This document shows positions 8,901 through 17,009 of a stretch of DNA of 64,000 nucleotides, piece after piece; the first letter of the stretch is position 1; each line of letters begins with the position of its first letter. Source of the stretch: Acidimicrobiia bacterium (GTDB lineage: Bacteria; Actinomycetota; Acidimicrobiia; Acidimicrobiales; AC-14); NCBI GenBank assembly GCA_023264995.1, contig JAHFUR010000004.1, forward strand, positions 102,921 through 166,920, written 5' to 3'. The translations under genes and the position numbers were made by a program. Under the pieces are notes generated by a model. That model did no database searches. It saw nothing but the letters and a program-made list of their open reading frames with translations, and had not been told where the DNA came from.

Positions 8901-9849
8901 CGTCGCCGGCCCGCACCGTCGGGGCGGGCAGGAAGGCGCGGTCGGCGGCGTCGACCGCGGTGCGGGGCAGGGCCAGGGCCTCCACGTCGCCGTCAGGGAG
9001 CTGGGGCTCGGGGAGCGACCAGCGCCGCAGGGCGATGGTCGGGTAGAAGTCCCCCGGCGCCGGCGGCCCCAGCGCCGGGCCGTCGTCGGGGATGGTGAGG
9101 TCGAACACCAGGCCGAGGGCCCGGAGGAGCGCCGGGTGGTGGGCCAGGGCGGCCAGCACGCCGTGGACGTCGAGGCGGTCCGAGGTGGCCCGGGGGTCGG
9201 GGCGGCCCGGCCACGGCCGGTCGCTGCGGTCGGCCCGGCCCGGCTCCCGCACGGCCCGGAACCGGCGCAGGGCCTCGTCCACCGTCGGCGGGTTGGTGGC
9301 CAGCTCCTGGCGCCGGCGGGCCTCGAGTGGCTCGCGGTCGGCCAGGCCCACCCCGCCGAGGTCCCAGTGCCGGCGGTCCTCGTCGAACACCGCCGGGTCG
9401 GGCTCGCCGTGGCGGAGGCGGCCGGTGACCTCGCTCACCTGGCGGGCCGTCGGGACGCGGGCCGGGCTGTACAGGCCGATGTCGGCGTAGCTCTCCTGCA
9501 CCAGGCCGGCGAGGACGGCGGTCGGCGAGCTACGCACGGTGTGGCCCCGGAAGTCGTCGATGGCGAAGTCGTTGACCGGGAGGTCGGGCCGGAGCAGGGC
9601 CTCCCACAGGTCGGGGCGCAGGCCCCCGGTGTCGACGGCCGCCGACCAGGGTTGGCCGTCGATGTCGAAGTACAGGGTCGGGCCGCCGTCGACCAGCCGT
9701 TGCGTCCAGGCCAGCATCCCCGGGAAGTCGGCCAGCACGGCCCCACCCGCCAGCCGGGGGAACACGGCCACGCTCAGCCGGCGGAGGCCGGGGTCGCCCG
9801 GCCCGGGGCCGCCGGGGACGGCGATGAGGACGAGCGTGGTTTCCGCCAT
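5833..9849 (-). CDS. Very long conserved protein of unknown function (second of a pair)
   Basis: 1338 residues with no signal peptide and no membrane segment that I can see. The sequence alternates beta-type and loop segments; short landmarks include PDLPVNDFAIDDFRG (about 90-105), ALGLVFDLTIPDDG (about 240), YRVRLRAVDVGGGG and RYLRFEPVAAP in the middle, and DTRHHLVRYRAQA and PEAVAGADGVYLRQFQRSVD later. The overall look matches my memory of a widespread family of 1000-1400-residue bacterial proteins without known function; I cannot name a Pfam domain. Its ATG at 9849 overlaps the upstream gene's TGA (ATGA), so the two are coupled and probably act together. The extra ten residues in the ORF track (to 9879) are not needed. 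Confidence 0.7.
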   Translation of the reverse strand: MAETTLVLIAVPGGPGPGDPGLRRLSVAVFPRLAGGAVLADFPGMLAWTQRLVDGGPTLYFDIDGQPWSAAVDTGGLRPDLWEALLRPDLPVNDFAIDDFRGHTVRSSPTAVLAGLVQESYADIGLYSPARVPTARQVSEVTGRLRHGEPDPAVFDEDRRHWDLGGVGLADREPLEARRRQELATNPPTVDEALRRFRAVREPGRADRSDRPWPGRPDPRATSDRLDVHGVLAALAHHPALLRALGLVFDLTIPDDGPALGPPAPGDFYPTIALRRWSLPEPQLPDGDVEALALPRTAVDAADRAFLPAPTVRAGDVPRGGVYQGAVLLDPALWSVVPLDVEGAVTKLLSLAERDPAGTAAPDVGVGLPALRSDGLGLASLTQAAEALLAFDRAARIDAALRGAGPEEVLTAAHLTQGYRADVWRESRNSWFSLHRRAQEYDVGGIAWPAEDEGFATAALAQPPEPHRTLDTAEVLVRWTGWSLSVPRPVQPIGREVVPGSAGTEPEGAPPATSPLRVVTSRPAPRSLPGLRFGDRYRVRLRAVDVGGGGLLPDAGSAGAGLPVEPVGRRYLRFEPVAAPVIVTAGATPRLVIDSANLSPADDLVPTAATAVAHLLPPKATVDLVERHGCLDDATGRPRPAAAVHALLAARDVAVDRAATIDDPGIPHLPDPLARGVVLRGLPGVPDGWFGTVDAAGVLRFDENLPIPFDGAEAGAVALPFTGAWPDPVPVKVALVEGSGLPTWDHAQRTLTVGLAKGRRADVAVSSLLGAGDLALLGVWEWFAARLDRDVAAAAGFGGSVVAGDALTDRVATRAHITRLALEGGHWALTPAATLRLVHQVAQPVGAPSLRRFTERDHLPEPDPGTGPFDVVRAAGAHTAELTGGLLVDLPSTGSVTVRAAWTDPVDVPALGPPSRAQRDEAVGRVEIPEGAGVGDLLDAPGTQPTMVVGAGALAWSGEGRIAAVDVARSCPLVHTIGDTRHHLVRYRAQAVSRDAAEQPAGTETTRTSDPVEVHVPSCARPDPPVVVEVVPAFAWDRQHSTDVRTSVRQGRTVRVYLERPWFSSGDDELLGVVCLPAAEALGPRLCNLRDRVSLWGLDGLHGGGDLVPDAPRRWSFPEAVAGADGVYLRQFQRSVDIAGHTVHYDAGTDRWFADVVLDAKLAYTPFVRLVLVRFQPYSVPGREISAPVVVDHLQLSPDRAVTVATLPDDPHRRRVVVTGVGPAAVGIGFGARSFRTGVTVAVEQAAPDLGPELGWEPAPASVATVAGAAQSPPTQAVLWRGEVHLADPAGAGLRLLVTEREYYPSGDGRLPVIFGGLLTGVVPTASRIVFAEAIPLG

Positions 9850-12800
9850 CAGGCGAAGGCCTCGACGTAGTCGTCCCACGCCGCCGGCGTGACGAGCATG
9901 GCGAAGTCGGGGTCGCCGCCGTCGGCCCCGAACGAGCGCTCGACCGAGAGCGACACCGACTTGGAGATCCCGCAGACCGACACGCTGACCTTGACGGTGG
10001 CCGACCCGTGCACCTTGTCGTGAGCCAGGTCGTAGCCCAGCTCCAGGCGGAACACGACCGACACGGTGACGATGCCCAGCACCGACACGTAGCCCGACGC
10101 CTCGAAGAACCCCCCGATCACCGCCGACGGCTTGTCACGGTCGTAGGTGAAGTAGATCCCGGCCATGATCCGGACGCCGCCGGAGGCGACGCCGATGTCG
10201 AGCTGGAACTCGCCGCCGAACTCGATGGCCGCGTCGAGGGCGCGGATGCCCGCGGTGTCGACCTCCAGCTCCAGGTAGCCGCCGCCGCCGAGCAGGCTGA
10301 TCGTCAGCACGAACGGGTGGTGGCGGTCGGCCACCCCGAAGCGCAGCGCCGGCCGGCCGTCGACCAGCGGCAGGGTGACGCCGGTGGTGAGGCGGACGTC
10401 GTGCAGCGAGAAGACGGCCAGGCCGAAGGGCGGCAGGGCGATGGCCTCGTCGACCCTGACCGCGCCGGCGTCGACGGAGATGGTCGGCCCGCCCGGGCCG
10501 CCCAGGAGCGACGAGAACGCCTGCAGCTTCTCCTGCACGTCGGCCAGGAAGCCCAGCGGCCCGACGAACTCGACGGCGCCGAGCTTCACGTCGACGGTGG
10601 TGGCGTCGCTCCCGGTGCTGGTGAAGCGGAACTCGGCCACGTCGACGCGGACGGCGCCGGCGATGGTGACGGCCAGGTGCCTGACCACGCCGGTCACCGT
10701 GGTCGTGCCGGTCGTGCCGTCGAGCGATCGGCGGATGGTGGCCCGCAGGTCGAGGCTGGCCGCGGCCCGGTCGACCTTCACGAACGGCGGGAGGTCGAGG
10801 GCTGCGCCGTCGATGCTCGGCGCCCAGCTCAGCTCGGTCACGACCGCGCCCGGCTCCTGGTGGCTGGCCACCTTGGGCGCCTGGCCGGCGATGGCACCCG
10901 GGTTGACCAGCAGTTTCAGGGGCACGACGCCGAACAGCGTGGCGTTGCCCGGGAAGAACCCGGCGGGGTTGAACGTGCCCGCGACCGCCGAGGCCACCGT
11001 CGGGCCCAGCTCGCGCGACAGGGCGCTGGGGGCGAACTCGGGCAGGGCCACGCCGCCGGCGGCGGCCGCGGTCAGGCCCAGGCCGGCCAGCCCGGCGGCC
11101 TCGGGGGCGACGGTGGCCCACACGCCTGCGCCGGCGGGGCCCGACGCCACGTAGCCCGGGTCGAAGCTGATCCGCCGGCGGGCGTGCTCGGGCCCGGACA
11201 GCTTGGCGATGTCGGGCACGACCACGTCGGCGCCGGCGACGATGGGCACCCACGCGTTGGGCCCGCCGGCGCCGGCCGTCGCCGCCAGCGTGAACGAGTT
11301 GAGGCCCACCGCCGTCTCGGTCCGACCGGGTGCGGCCGGTGCCGCCATCGTGACCCGCTGGCCGCCGACGGTCGCGACGGGAGCGGCCTTCGTATAGGCG
11401 TCGGCGACCGCCGCCATGTCGCCCGCCTTCTCCCACATCCGCATGGGGACGAAGATCATCGGCGTCGTGAACGTGAACCGTTCCGGGGCGGCGTCGGTTG
11501 AGGCGCAGGCGAAGGCCACGGGCACGCTCGACGTTTCCGTGCTCACCTGGATCCAGAACGCCTGGGTACCGCCCACCTGGGTGGTGGCCGGGTCGGTCAG
11601 GTGGGGGGTGCGCTCGGTGAGCACCTCGAACCGCCGGCCGAACGGGAAACCCCTGGCCTGGGCGGCGCTCAGCCGGATCTCGCGTAGGCGCTGGCGGCGG
11701 ATGACCAGGGTGTACAGGAAGAGGTTCGAGACGGGTGCCCCGCCGCCGCCGGGGCGCTCGATGCGCCGCTCCATGACGTCGATCCGGACGGCCCGGTGCC
11801 CGGTCGGGAAGAGCGCACCCTCGGTGGCGATGACCACGTACTGGTCTCGGCCGAACACCGCGTCGTGCGACCACAGGCTCAGGTCGGTCGGCTCGGCCCG
11901 CTCCTTGGGCAGGAGCGCGCCGAGGTCGACCGCCGTGGCCAGGACGGCCGACACTTCGTCGCCGTGGCGCTCGAGCGCTTCGGCCAGGCGACGGTCCCGT
12001 TCGCCGGCCGTGCCCGGTCCACGCTCCACCAGGGTCGCGTCGACCTGGAGCACGGCGTGCTCGAGCAGGAGCCGGACCCGTTCGAAACGGTCATGGGGCG
12101 CCGGCACTGCGCTGTCGTCCCACTGGCCCTTCAACCGGACGGACGCACCCAGTGCCGACAGGAACAGCCGGCTGGCCTCGGCCGGGCGGGGCTCGAAGGC
12201 CCGGTGCCGGGACACCAGCTCGTCGCCGACCCACCGGCGCAGGGCCCGCGGGACCGCGACCCGCTCCCGGACCAGGCCGGCGCCGGCGCCGGTCCCCCCG
12301 CCGCCGGTCCCCCCGCCGCCGGCGCTGGGCTCGTAGACCTCGTAGCCGCTGAAGCCGGACATGAGCGTGACCAGCTCGTGGCGGTGGGCGGGATTGGGCA
12401 GGCTCCGGAACGGCACCATGGCGTCGAGGTCGGCCCAGGTGCGGTCCGGTGACCGCCAGTCGGGCGACCAGACGGCCCGGACCGCCACCGGCTCGGCCGA
12501 GCTGGCCGGCGTCACGGCTCCGCCGTCCTGGTGGCCGAGGGCGGCCCGCCACAGCTCGGTCCGGCCCGCGCGGGCCACCGCGGATGCCGCCGTGGTCCAG
12601 CCGCTCCCCGCCTCCGGTGACATGACCAGGCGCCAGGGGAGCTCGATGGCCGTCTCGTGCGCCGCCGGCGGCGCGATCGGCGGCGGGGCGGCGGGCGTCG
12701 CCCGGCTGGCCGGGGGGACGACGAGGGTGAACCGGTGCCAGGCCAGGAGGTCGTCGATCGTCAGCGGGATGGGCAGCAGAGCGTCGGGGACCGAGAACAC

Positions 12801-13091
12801 CACCCGGCTCGGTCCGGCCAACCGGGACCGCGCCGCGCCGGGCGGGTCGGGGACCTCCGAGCCGTAGGCCGGGGGCGGTGGCGTGGCGCACCCGTCGGGG
12901 CTGTCATCGCGATAGGCCTGCTCGGCGATGTGCTGGGGGGGCAGGGTGAAGACGAGCAGCCGTTCCGGGCCGCCGGCGCCGTCGGCGTCCACCACCGGCC
13001 CGCCAGCCGCTGGTTGCACCGACAGGCCGACCAGCTCGACGTCGAGGACGACCAAGTCGTCCGGTCGCAGAACCCGCAGCTTCTGGCCCAC
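9849..13091 (-). CDS. Very long conserved protein of unknown function (first of a pair)
   Basis: 1080 residues from the GTG at 13091; the ORF stays open to a TTG at 13106. No signal peptide. The N-terminal half is mixed, with RVLRPDDLVVLDVELVGL at the start; near residue 270 is a low-complexity Gly/Thr linker. The C-terminal third is strongly beta-patterned with alternating hydrophobic residues (for example GGFFEASGYVSVLGIVTVSV, SATVKVSVSVCGISKSVSLS), as in an elongated beta-sandwich or fibre domain. I prefer GTG 13091 because a perfect TTGACA -35 sits 17 bases before a TTGACT that ends nine bases upstream of it. Function unknown; inference from coupling is that it works with the 1338-residue partner. 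Confidence 0.68.
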   Translation of the reverse strand: MGQKLRVLRPDDLVVLDVELVGLSVQPAAGGPVVDADGAGGPERLLVFTLPPQHIAEQAYRDDSPDGCATPPPPAYGSEVPDPPGAARSRLAGPSRVVFSVPDALLPIPLTIDDLLAWHRFTLVVPPASRATPAAPPPIAPPAAHETAIELPWRLVMSPEAGSGWTTAASAVARAGRTELWRAALGHQDGGAVTPASSAEPVAVRAVWSPDWRSPDRTWADLDAMVPFRSLPNPAHRHELVTLMSGFSGYEVYEPSAGGGGTGGGGTGAGAGLVRERVAVPRALRRWVGDELVSRHRAFEPRPAEASRLFLSALGASVRLKGQWDDSAVPAPHDRFERVRLLLEHAVLQVDATLVERGPGTAGERDRRLAEALERHGDEVSAVLATAVDLGALLPKERAEPTDLSLWSHDAVFGRDQYVVIATEGALFPTGHRAVRIDVMERRIERPGGGGAPVSNLFLYTLVIRRQRLREIRLSAAQARGFPFGRRFEVLTERTPHLTDPATTQVGGTQAFWIQVSTETSSVPVAFACASTDAAPERFTFTTPMIFVPMRMWEKAGDMAAVADAYTKAAPVATVGGQRVTMAAPAAPGRTETAVGLNSFTLAATAGAGGPNAWVPIVAGADVVVPDIAKLSGPEHARRRISFDPGYVASGPAGAGVWATVAPEAAGLAGLGLTAAAAGGVALPEFAPSALSRELGPTVASAVAGTFNPAGFFPGNATLFGVVPLKLLVNPGAIAGQAPKVASHQEPGAVVTELSWAPSIDGAALDLPPFVKVDRAAASLDLRATIRRSLDGTTGTTTVTGVVRHLAVTIAGAVRVDVAEFRFTSTGSDATTVDVKLGAVEFVGPLGFLADVQEKLQAFSSLLGGPGGPTISVDAGAVRVDEAIALPPFGLAVFSLHDVRLTTGVTLPLVDGRPALRFGVADRHHPFVLTISLLGGGGYLELEVDTAGIRALDAAIEFGGEFQLDIGVASGGVRIMAGIYFTYDRDKPSAVIGGFFEASGYVSVLGIVTVSVVFRLELGYDLAHDKVHGSATVKVSVSVCGISKSVSLSVERSFGADGGDPDFAMLVTPAAWDDYVEAFA

Positions 13092-13100
13092 CTGCGGGGT

Positions 13101-13129
13101 AGTCAACCCGGCCGGTCGGCGGGTGTCAA
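13101..13129 (-). promoter_or_regulatory. Candidate promoter of the giant-protein pair
   Basis: On the minus strand TTGACA (13129-13124) is followed after exactly 17 bases by TTGACT (13106-13101). The -35 is perfect; the -10 is weak (three consensus bases). If used, transcription would start close to the GTG at 13091. Confidence 0.35.
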
Positions 13130-13134
13130 CCGAT

Positions 13135-13176
13135 CTGGCTGCAGTGACATGCCTATTGGCCCGCCAGTGCAGCCAG
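13135..13176. repeat. Inverted repeat between the cupredoxin gene and the giant-protein operon
   Basis: Arms CTGGCTGCA (13135-13143) and TGCAGCCAG (13168-13176) are perfect 9-bp complements with a 24-base spacer. It lies downstream of the cupredoxin stop and upstream of the giant-gene promoter on the same strand. It could be a weak terminator or a regulator site; there is no U-tract. Confidence 0.4.
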
Positions 13177-13196
13177 AACGGGTGGTGCGCGGGTGG

Positions 13197-13613
13197 CTAC
13201 CCCACCCGGACCGTGCCCTGCATGCCGTAGGCCCAGTGACCGGGGAGGTGGCAGCCGAAGAGGACCGTGCCGCCGGCGGCCCCGAACCGGTAGGTCGTGA
13301 CCGCGGTCTGCCCCGGCGGGACCGAGACCTCACCCGGCCGGTCGCCGTGGTGGGCCTCGGTGCCGGCCTCGTGGTGGTCCTGCACCGCCTGGTCGCCCAC
13401 GATCAGCTCGTGGGCGATCGGGTCGGTGTTGCGCACCACGAAGCGCACGGTCTGGCCGGGCCGCACCCGGATCTCACTGGTGGAGAACTGCGAATGATGG
13501 ACGGTGAGGTCGACGGTCAGCGCCGGCGGCGCCCCGGTCGTGCCAGCGGCGCCGGCGCCCGCGCAGGCGCCGGCCAGGGTGGCCACGGCGGCCAGGCCGA
13601 CCAGCAGCTTCAT
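13197..13613 (-). CDS. Secreted/lipid-anchored cupredoxin (type 1 copper protein)
   Basis: 138 residues. The N-terminus MKLLVGLAAVATLAGAC is a signal sequence, probably of lipoprotein type with Cys17, though the lipobox is imperfect. The cupredoxin copper site is readable: His68 (PIAHELIVGD) and the C-terminal loop CHLPGHWAYGM giving Cys121, His126 and Met131. A His-rich loop (residues 80-89) lies between. Such proteins carry electrons outside the membrane or bind copper. The ATG overlaps the DUF2330 stop (ATGA), so it is the last gene of the thiG-thiH-led operon. The long upstream ORF extension is shadow. Confidence 0.82.
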   Translation of the reverse strand: MKLLVGLAAVATLAGACAGAGAAGTTGAPPALTVDLTVHHSQFSTSEIRVRPGQTVRFVVRNTDPIAHELIVGDQAVQDHHEAGTEAHHGDRPGEVSVPPGQTAVTTYRFGAAGGTVLFGCHLPGHWAYGMQGTVRVG

Positions 13614-14668
13614 CGCCGGCGGGCCGCCACCGCCACGGCCACGCCGCCGGCGACGACGGCGAGGGCGACGCCGCCGGCCAGCGCCCAGGGGACGACCGAG
13701 GTGCCCTTCGGCGCGACGACCACCGCCGTGGGCGCGGGGCCGGGGCTGGGCCGAGCCAGCCCGGCCGCCACCGGCGACGGGGTGCCGGCGCCCGAGGCAT
13801 CGACGGCCAGGTCGTAGGTGAGCTGGGTGGGCAGGGCGTCGACCTTGAGGTAGCTGAGCCACATCGAGGGCGGTACCCAGTCCATGCCCTTGTCGGTGCG
13901 GAGGTCGGTCAGCAGCGTGGAGGTGGCCGGGCCCTGACGGTCCAGGACCAGGCCAGGGGCCTTGTCGCCCGGCAGGAGGGTGGGGCGGGAGTCGGTCAGC
14001 AGGAAGACGTCGGCATTGATGCGCTCCCCCGGCTGCAGGCCGACGCCCAGGATGCGCAGCGGCACCCACGGGTTCGGCGTCGGGATGGTGAGGTGGACCG
14101 GCGTCCCGTCGCCCAGGGCCACGCCCTTCTGGCGGGCGGCGTCAGCGTTGAACTTGGCGGCCAGGAAGATCGGGCTGCGCTGGGCATAGAAGTCGAGCAC
14201 CTCGGGCGTATCGGGGGTGAGCAGGAAGCCGTTCTTGGTGGCCCACTCCCCCACAGCCTGGCCGCCGCCCTTGAGCACGGTGATGTCGAGGGCGTCGATG
14301 CGGGTCTCGAGCAGCACCACGGCGGCGTCGGACGCGGCGCCCGAGTTCGCCGACGACGCGGCCCGGGCGAACAGGGGCTGCGGCGTGACCTCACGCACCA
14401 GGCGCTGCAGGGTCCAGTCGCCGCCCCGCTCCACGCTGGTGGGCACGTCGGGCAGCGGGATGATGGACCCGAACTCCCCGCCGGCGCCGGCGAACTTGAA
14501 GGCGGTGACGTAGTGCTCGATGCCGCCGTGCCACGCGGCCAGCGTGGTGGTCCGGACCAGGTTCACCGACCCGTTGCGCCCGATCAGGCCGCCGCACGCC
14601 AGCGCCGGCCCCGCGCTCATCACCGTTGCCGCCACTCCGATCCCTACCGACATCAGGGCCTTGCGCAT
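13610..14668 (-). CDS. DUF2330 family exported, membrane-anchored protein
   Basis: 352 residues. A signal peptide (MRKALMSVGIGVAATVMSAGPALA) is followed by mature CGGLIGRNG, the start of the DUF2330 family. Other family landmarks are AAWHGGIEHYVTAF, FGSIIPLPDVP and ERGGDWTLQRL. After a Pro-rich linker, a C-terminal hydrophobic helix (VPWALAGGVALAVVAGG) and AARRR anchor it, leaving the domain outside the cell. Function is unknown for the family. Its Shine-Dalgarno AGGAGGTG is five bases from the ATG but lies in the 3' arm of a perfect 9-bp hairpin (separate entry). The stop overlaps the cupredoxin start. Confidence 0.85.
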   Translation of the reverse strand: MRKALMSVGIGVAATVMSAGPALACGGLIGRNGSVNLVRTTTLAAWHGGIEHYVTAFKFAGAGGEFGSIIPLPDVPTSVERGGDWTLQRLVREVTPQPLFARAASSANSGAASDAAVVLLETRIDALDITVLKGGGQAVGEWATKNGFLLTPDTPEVLDFYAQRSPIFLAAKFNADAARQKGVALGDGTPVHLTIPTPNPWVPLRILGVGLQPGERINADVFLLTDSRPTLLPGDKAPGLVLDRQGPATSTLLTDLRTDKGMDWVPPSMWLSYLKVDALPTQLTYDLAVDASGAGTPSPVAAGLARPSPGPAPTAVVVAPKGTSVVPWALAGGVALAVVAGGVAVAVAARRR

Positions 14669-14671
14669 TCG

Positions 14672-14702
14672 CCCACCTCCTGTGGCTTGGTTCGGAGGTG
14701 GG
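14672..14702 (-). promoter_or_regulatory. Hairpin sequestering the Shine-Dalgarno of the DUF2330 gene
   Basis: In the minus-strand RNA, CCCACCUCC (14702-14694) pairs perfectly with GGAGGUGGG (14680-14672) across a 13-base loop. The 3' arm contains the Shine-Dalgarno, three bases before the AUG at 14668. The upstream gene's stop codon is eight bases before the 5' arm, so a terminating ribosome would open the stem. This suggests translational coupling or conditional translation. Confidence 0.55.
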
Positions 14703-14709
14703 ACGACCG

Positions 14710-15843
14710 CTACCCGGCGTCTGGTTCCGGGATCCTGACCTTTCTGCGATTGTGGACGAAGAACAGGATGAACCCGCCGGCGATGAGGACGGCCGTGACG
14801 ACCGCCAGCACGACGACACCCATGGTGCCGGCCCGGGGGATCGGCGGCGGCGGCGGGCCGAGCACGACGGTGACGTGGCCCTCGATGTGGGCGTTGGGGG
14901 CGTCGCCGAAGGGGAACGTGCGGCACGTCATGCGGCAGCGGACCACGACGCTGTGGCCCGTCTCGCTGACCACGACGAGGTCGTTCTCGTCGATGCGCAC
15001 CTGGCTGAACGAGCTGGCCGGCATCCGCCAGATGGTGTCGCTGCCCTCGGTGGGCGAGCCGGGCGAACGGCGGTCGGCCACGTACGCCGTGCCGCCCCGC
15101 CCGATGAACCCGGGCGGCGTGAACCCCACGCTCTCGACGCCGATGTCCGGCCCGGAAGCCAGCCCGGGGTTGATGAGGACACCGCTGGTGCCGTCGAAGC
15201 GGATGAAGATCACGTCGCCGCTGTTCTCGTCCACGCCGATCAGGTCGCCGCCGTGCTCGCCGAAGAGCTGGGGGGCCACCTCCATCCCGCCCTCGATGAG
15301 GGGGGCGTTCTCGGTGAGGGTCTTGAGCCGGCCCCGGCAGTCGATCGAGAAGATGGCGGTCTTGGTGCCCTTGCGGCCGGCGACGAGGAGCTGGTTGGCG
15401 AACCGGCCGGTGCCGTCGAAGGCGATGCCGGTGAGCAGGTCGACCGGCGGCGTGTTCACGAAACGGGTCGCCTGGCCGTCGACCGCCACCCGGACCACGC
15501 CCTGCGGGGTGCCGGCGCCCAGCTCCAGGGCGTAGACCTCGCCGGCGTCGAAGCGGCAGCCGGCGCCGGGCACGTCGAGCCCGGGGGCCATGGCGATGTA
15601 GCTCTCCGGGCCCGGGTCGGTCGAGTAGTTGCCGAACGGCGCCGGCTTGCCCCCGTCGGGCTGGACGAGGAAGAGCTTGCCGGCGGCCGCGGCCACCAGC
15701 GCCCCGTCGGGGCGAGGGCCGACCACGTCGACCACACCGGGCAGCGACACCCAGTGCTCCCAGTTCGGCGGCGCCGGCGCAGTCGTCGTCGGCCCGGCCT
15801 GCGCCGCGAACAGCCCGATGACGAGGAGGAGGGCGGCGATCAT
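14710..15843 (-). CDS. Exported membrane-anchored protein, probably beta-propeller-like
   Basis: 377 residues: signal peptide ([17 protein letters not shown]), an extracytoplasmic domain of about 310 residues and a C-terminal transmembrane helix (GVVVLAVVTAVLIAGGFILFF) followed by basic residues. The domain has repeated short strands of the type found in propellers (LLVAGRKGTKTAIFSIDCRG, DLIGVDENSGDVIFIRFDG), with paired cysteines (CRMTC) near the end. I do not recognise a named family. Its ATG overlaps the thiH stop (ATGA), so it is co-translated with the thiamine genes, although any functional link is unclear. Confidence 0.72.
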   Translation of the reverse strand: MIAALLLVIGLFAAQAGPTTTAPAPPNWEHWVSLPGVVDVVGPRPDGALVAAAAGKLFLVQPDGGKPAPFGNYSTDPGPESYIAMAPGLDVPGAGCRFDAGEVYALELGAGTPQGVVRVAVDGQATRFVNTPPVDLLTGIAFDGTGRFANQLLVAGRKGTKTAIFSIDCRGRLKTLTENAPLIEGGMEVAPQLFGEHGGDLIGVDENSGDVIFIRFDGTSGVLINPGLASGPDIGVESVGFTPPGFIGRGGTAYVADRRSPGSPTEGSDTIWRMPASSFSQVRIDENDLVVVSETGHSVVVRCRMTCRTFPFGDAPNAHIEGHVTVVLGPPPPPIPRAGTMGVVVLAVVTAVLIAGGFILFFVHNRRKVRIPEPDAG

Positions 15844-17009
15844 GACCTGGAGCGGGCGCCGATGGTGTCCTTCCAGACCGGCTCGTAGCCGGCGGCTCGC
15901 AGGGCGGCGGCCACCTCGGCCGGCGACCGGGTGTCGCTCACCTCGAACTGCGGCTCGGCCTCACCGGGCTCGCTGTAGCCGCCCGGCTCGGTCTGCGACC
16001 CGGCCGACATCTGGGTCACACCCAGCTTGCACGCGGCATCCCGGAACGCGGCCGACTCCCGGGTCGACAGGGTGATGCCCACGTCGGGGAGCACGAGCCG
16101 CAGGGCGCAGAGGATCTGGACGTACTCCCGGTCGGTGACGGGCCGGGCCGGCTCGAAGTCGCCGGCGGCAGGGCGCATCCTCGGGACGGAGACGGCCACG
16201 TCGCACCGCCACCAGCGCCGGAGGAGCGCCGAGGCGTGGGCGGCCAGGGCCACGACATCGGACCGCCAATCGGGCTCCAGCCCGAGCAGGGCGCCCAGCG
16301 TGAGCGACCGCATGCCCGCCTCGGCGCCCCGGTCGGGAGCGGCCAGGCGCCAGTCGTAGTTGCGCTTCTTGCCCTTGAGGTGGACCGCGGCGTAGGTGCT
16401 CCGGTTGTAGACCTCCTGGTAGACGACCAGGCCCTCGCAGCCGGCCTCCACCAGCCGGCGGTACGTGGCCGTGTCCCACACCTGGGTCTCCAGGGAGATC
16501 GACGGCACAGTGGCGGCCAGGGCAGTCACGCAGTCGACCAGGTAGTCCTTGGACACGATGCGGGCGTGCTCGCCGGCCACCAGCAGCAGGTGGCGGAAAC
16601 CCCGGTCGGTGAGCGTCCGGGCCTCGGCCGCCACCTCCGCGGGCGAGAGGGTGCGGCGGGCGATCTCGTTGCCGGCCGAGAACCCGCAGTACGTGCACGT
16701 CGACACGCACTCGTTGGACAGGTAGAGCGGGGCGAACAGCCGCACCACCCGCCCGAACCGGCGCACGCTGGCGGCGTGGGCGGCGACGGCCAGGTCCTCC
16801 AGGCGGTCGGCGGCCGCGGGCGAGAGCAGGGCGCCGAGGTCGTCGAGCGACCGCCGGGTGGCCCGCAACGCCCGGTCGACGTCGCCGGCCGTGGCCGAGG
16901 CGGCGAGGGCCAGCGGGCCGGCCAGGTCGGTGGCCAGGAAGTCCGCCGCCGCCGTGTTGTCGGGGACACCATCGGGCCGGGAGTCGAGCGTGACAGTGAC
17001 CGCCGTCAC
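15840..17009 (-). CDS. thiH: 2-iminoacetate synthase (tyrosine lyase) ThiH
   Basis: 389 residues. This radical-SAM enzyme cleaves tyrosine to dehydroglycine for thiazole synthesis. The cluster-binding CX3CX2C is Cys101, Cys105, Cys108 in [11 protein letters not shown]. Other family features include [23 protein letters not shown] and the C-terminal [13 protein letters not shown]. The GTG at 17009 overlaps the thiG stop (GTGA). Most actinobacteria I know of use glycine oxidase ThiO instead, so an oxygen-sensitive ThiH is notable here. ThiS, ThiF and ThiE are not in this window. Confidence 0.93.
   Translation of the reverse strand: MTAVTVTLDSRPDGVPDNTAAADFLATDLAGPLALAASATAGDVDRALRATRRSLDDLGALLSPAAADRLEDLAVAAHAASVRRFGRVVRLFAPLYLSNECVSTCTYCGFSAGNEIARRTLSPAEVAAEARTLTDRGFRHLLLVAGEHARIVSKDYLVDCVTALAATVPSISLETQVWDTATYRRLVEAGCEGLVVYQEVYNRSTYAAVHLKGKKRNYDWRLAAPDRGAEAGMRSLTLGALLGLEPDWRSDVVALAAHASALLRRWWRCDVAVSVPRMRPAAGDFEPARPVTDREYVQILCALRLVLPDVGITLSTRESAAFRDAACKLGVTQMSAGSQTEPGGYSEPGEAEPQFEVSDTRSPAEVAAALRAAGYEPVWKDTIGARSRS

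Noticed and set aside
5995-9870. Long plus-strand ORFs of 858 and 420 residues
   Set aside because: Antisense to the giant gene; composition is Gly/Arg/Gln/Val shadow without any domain pattern.
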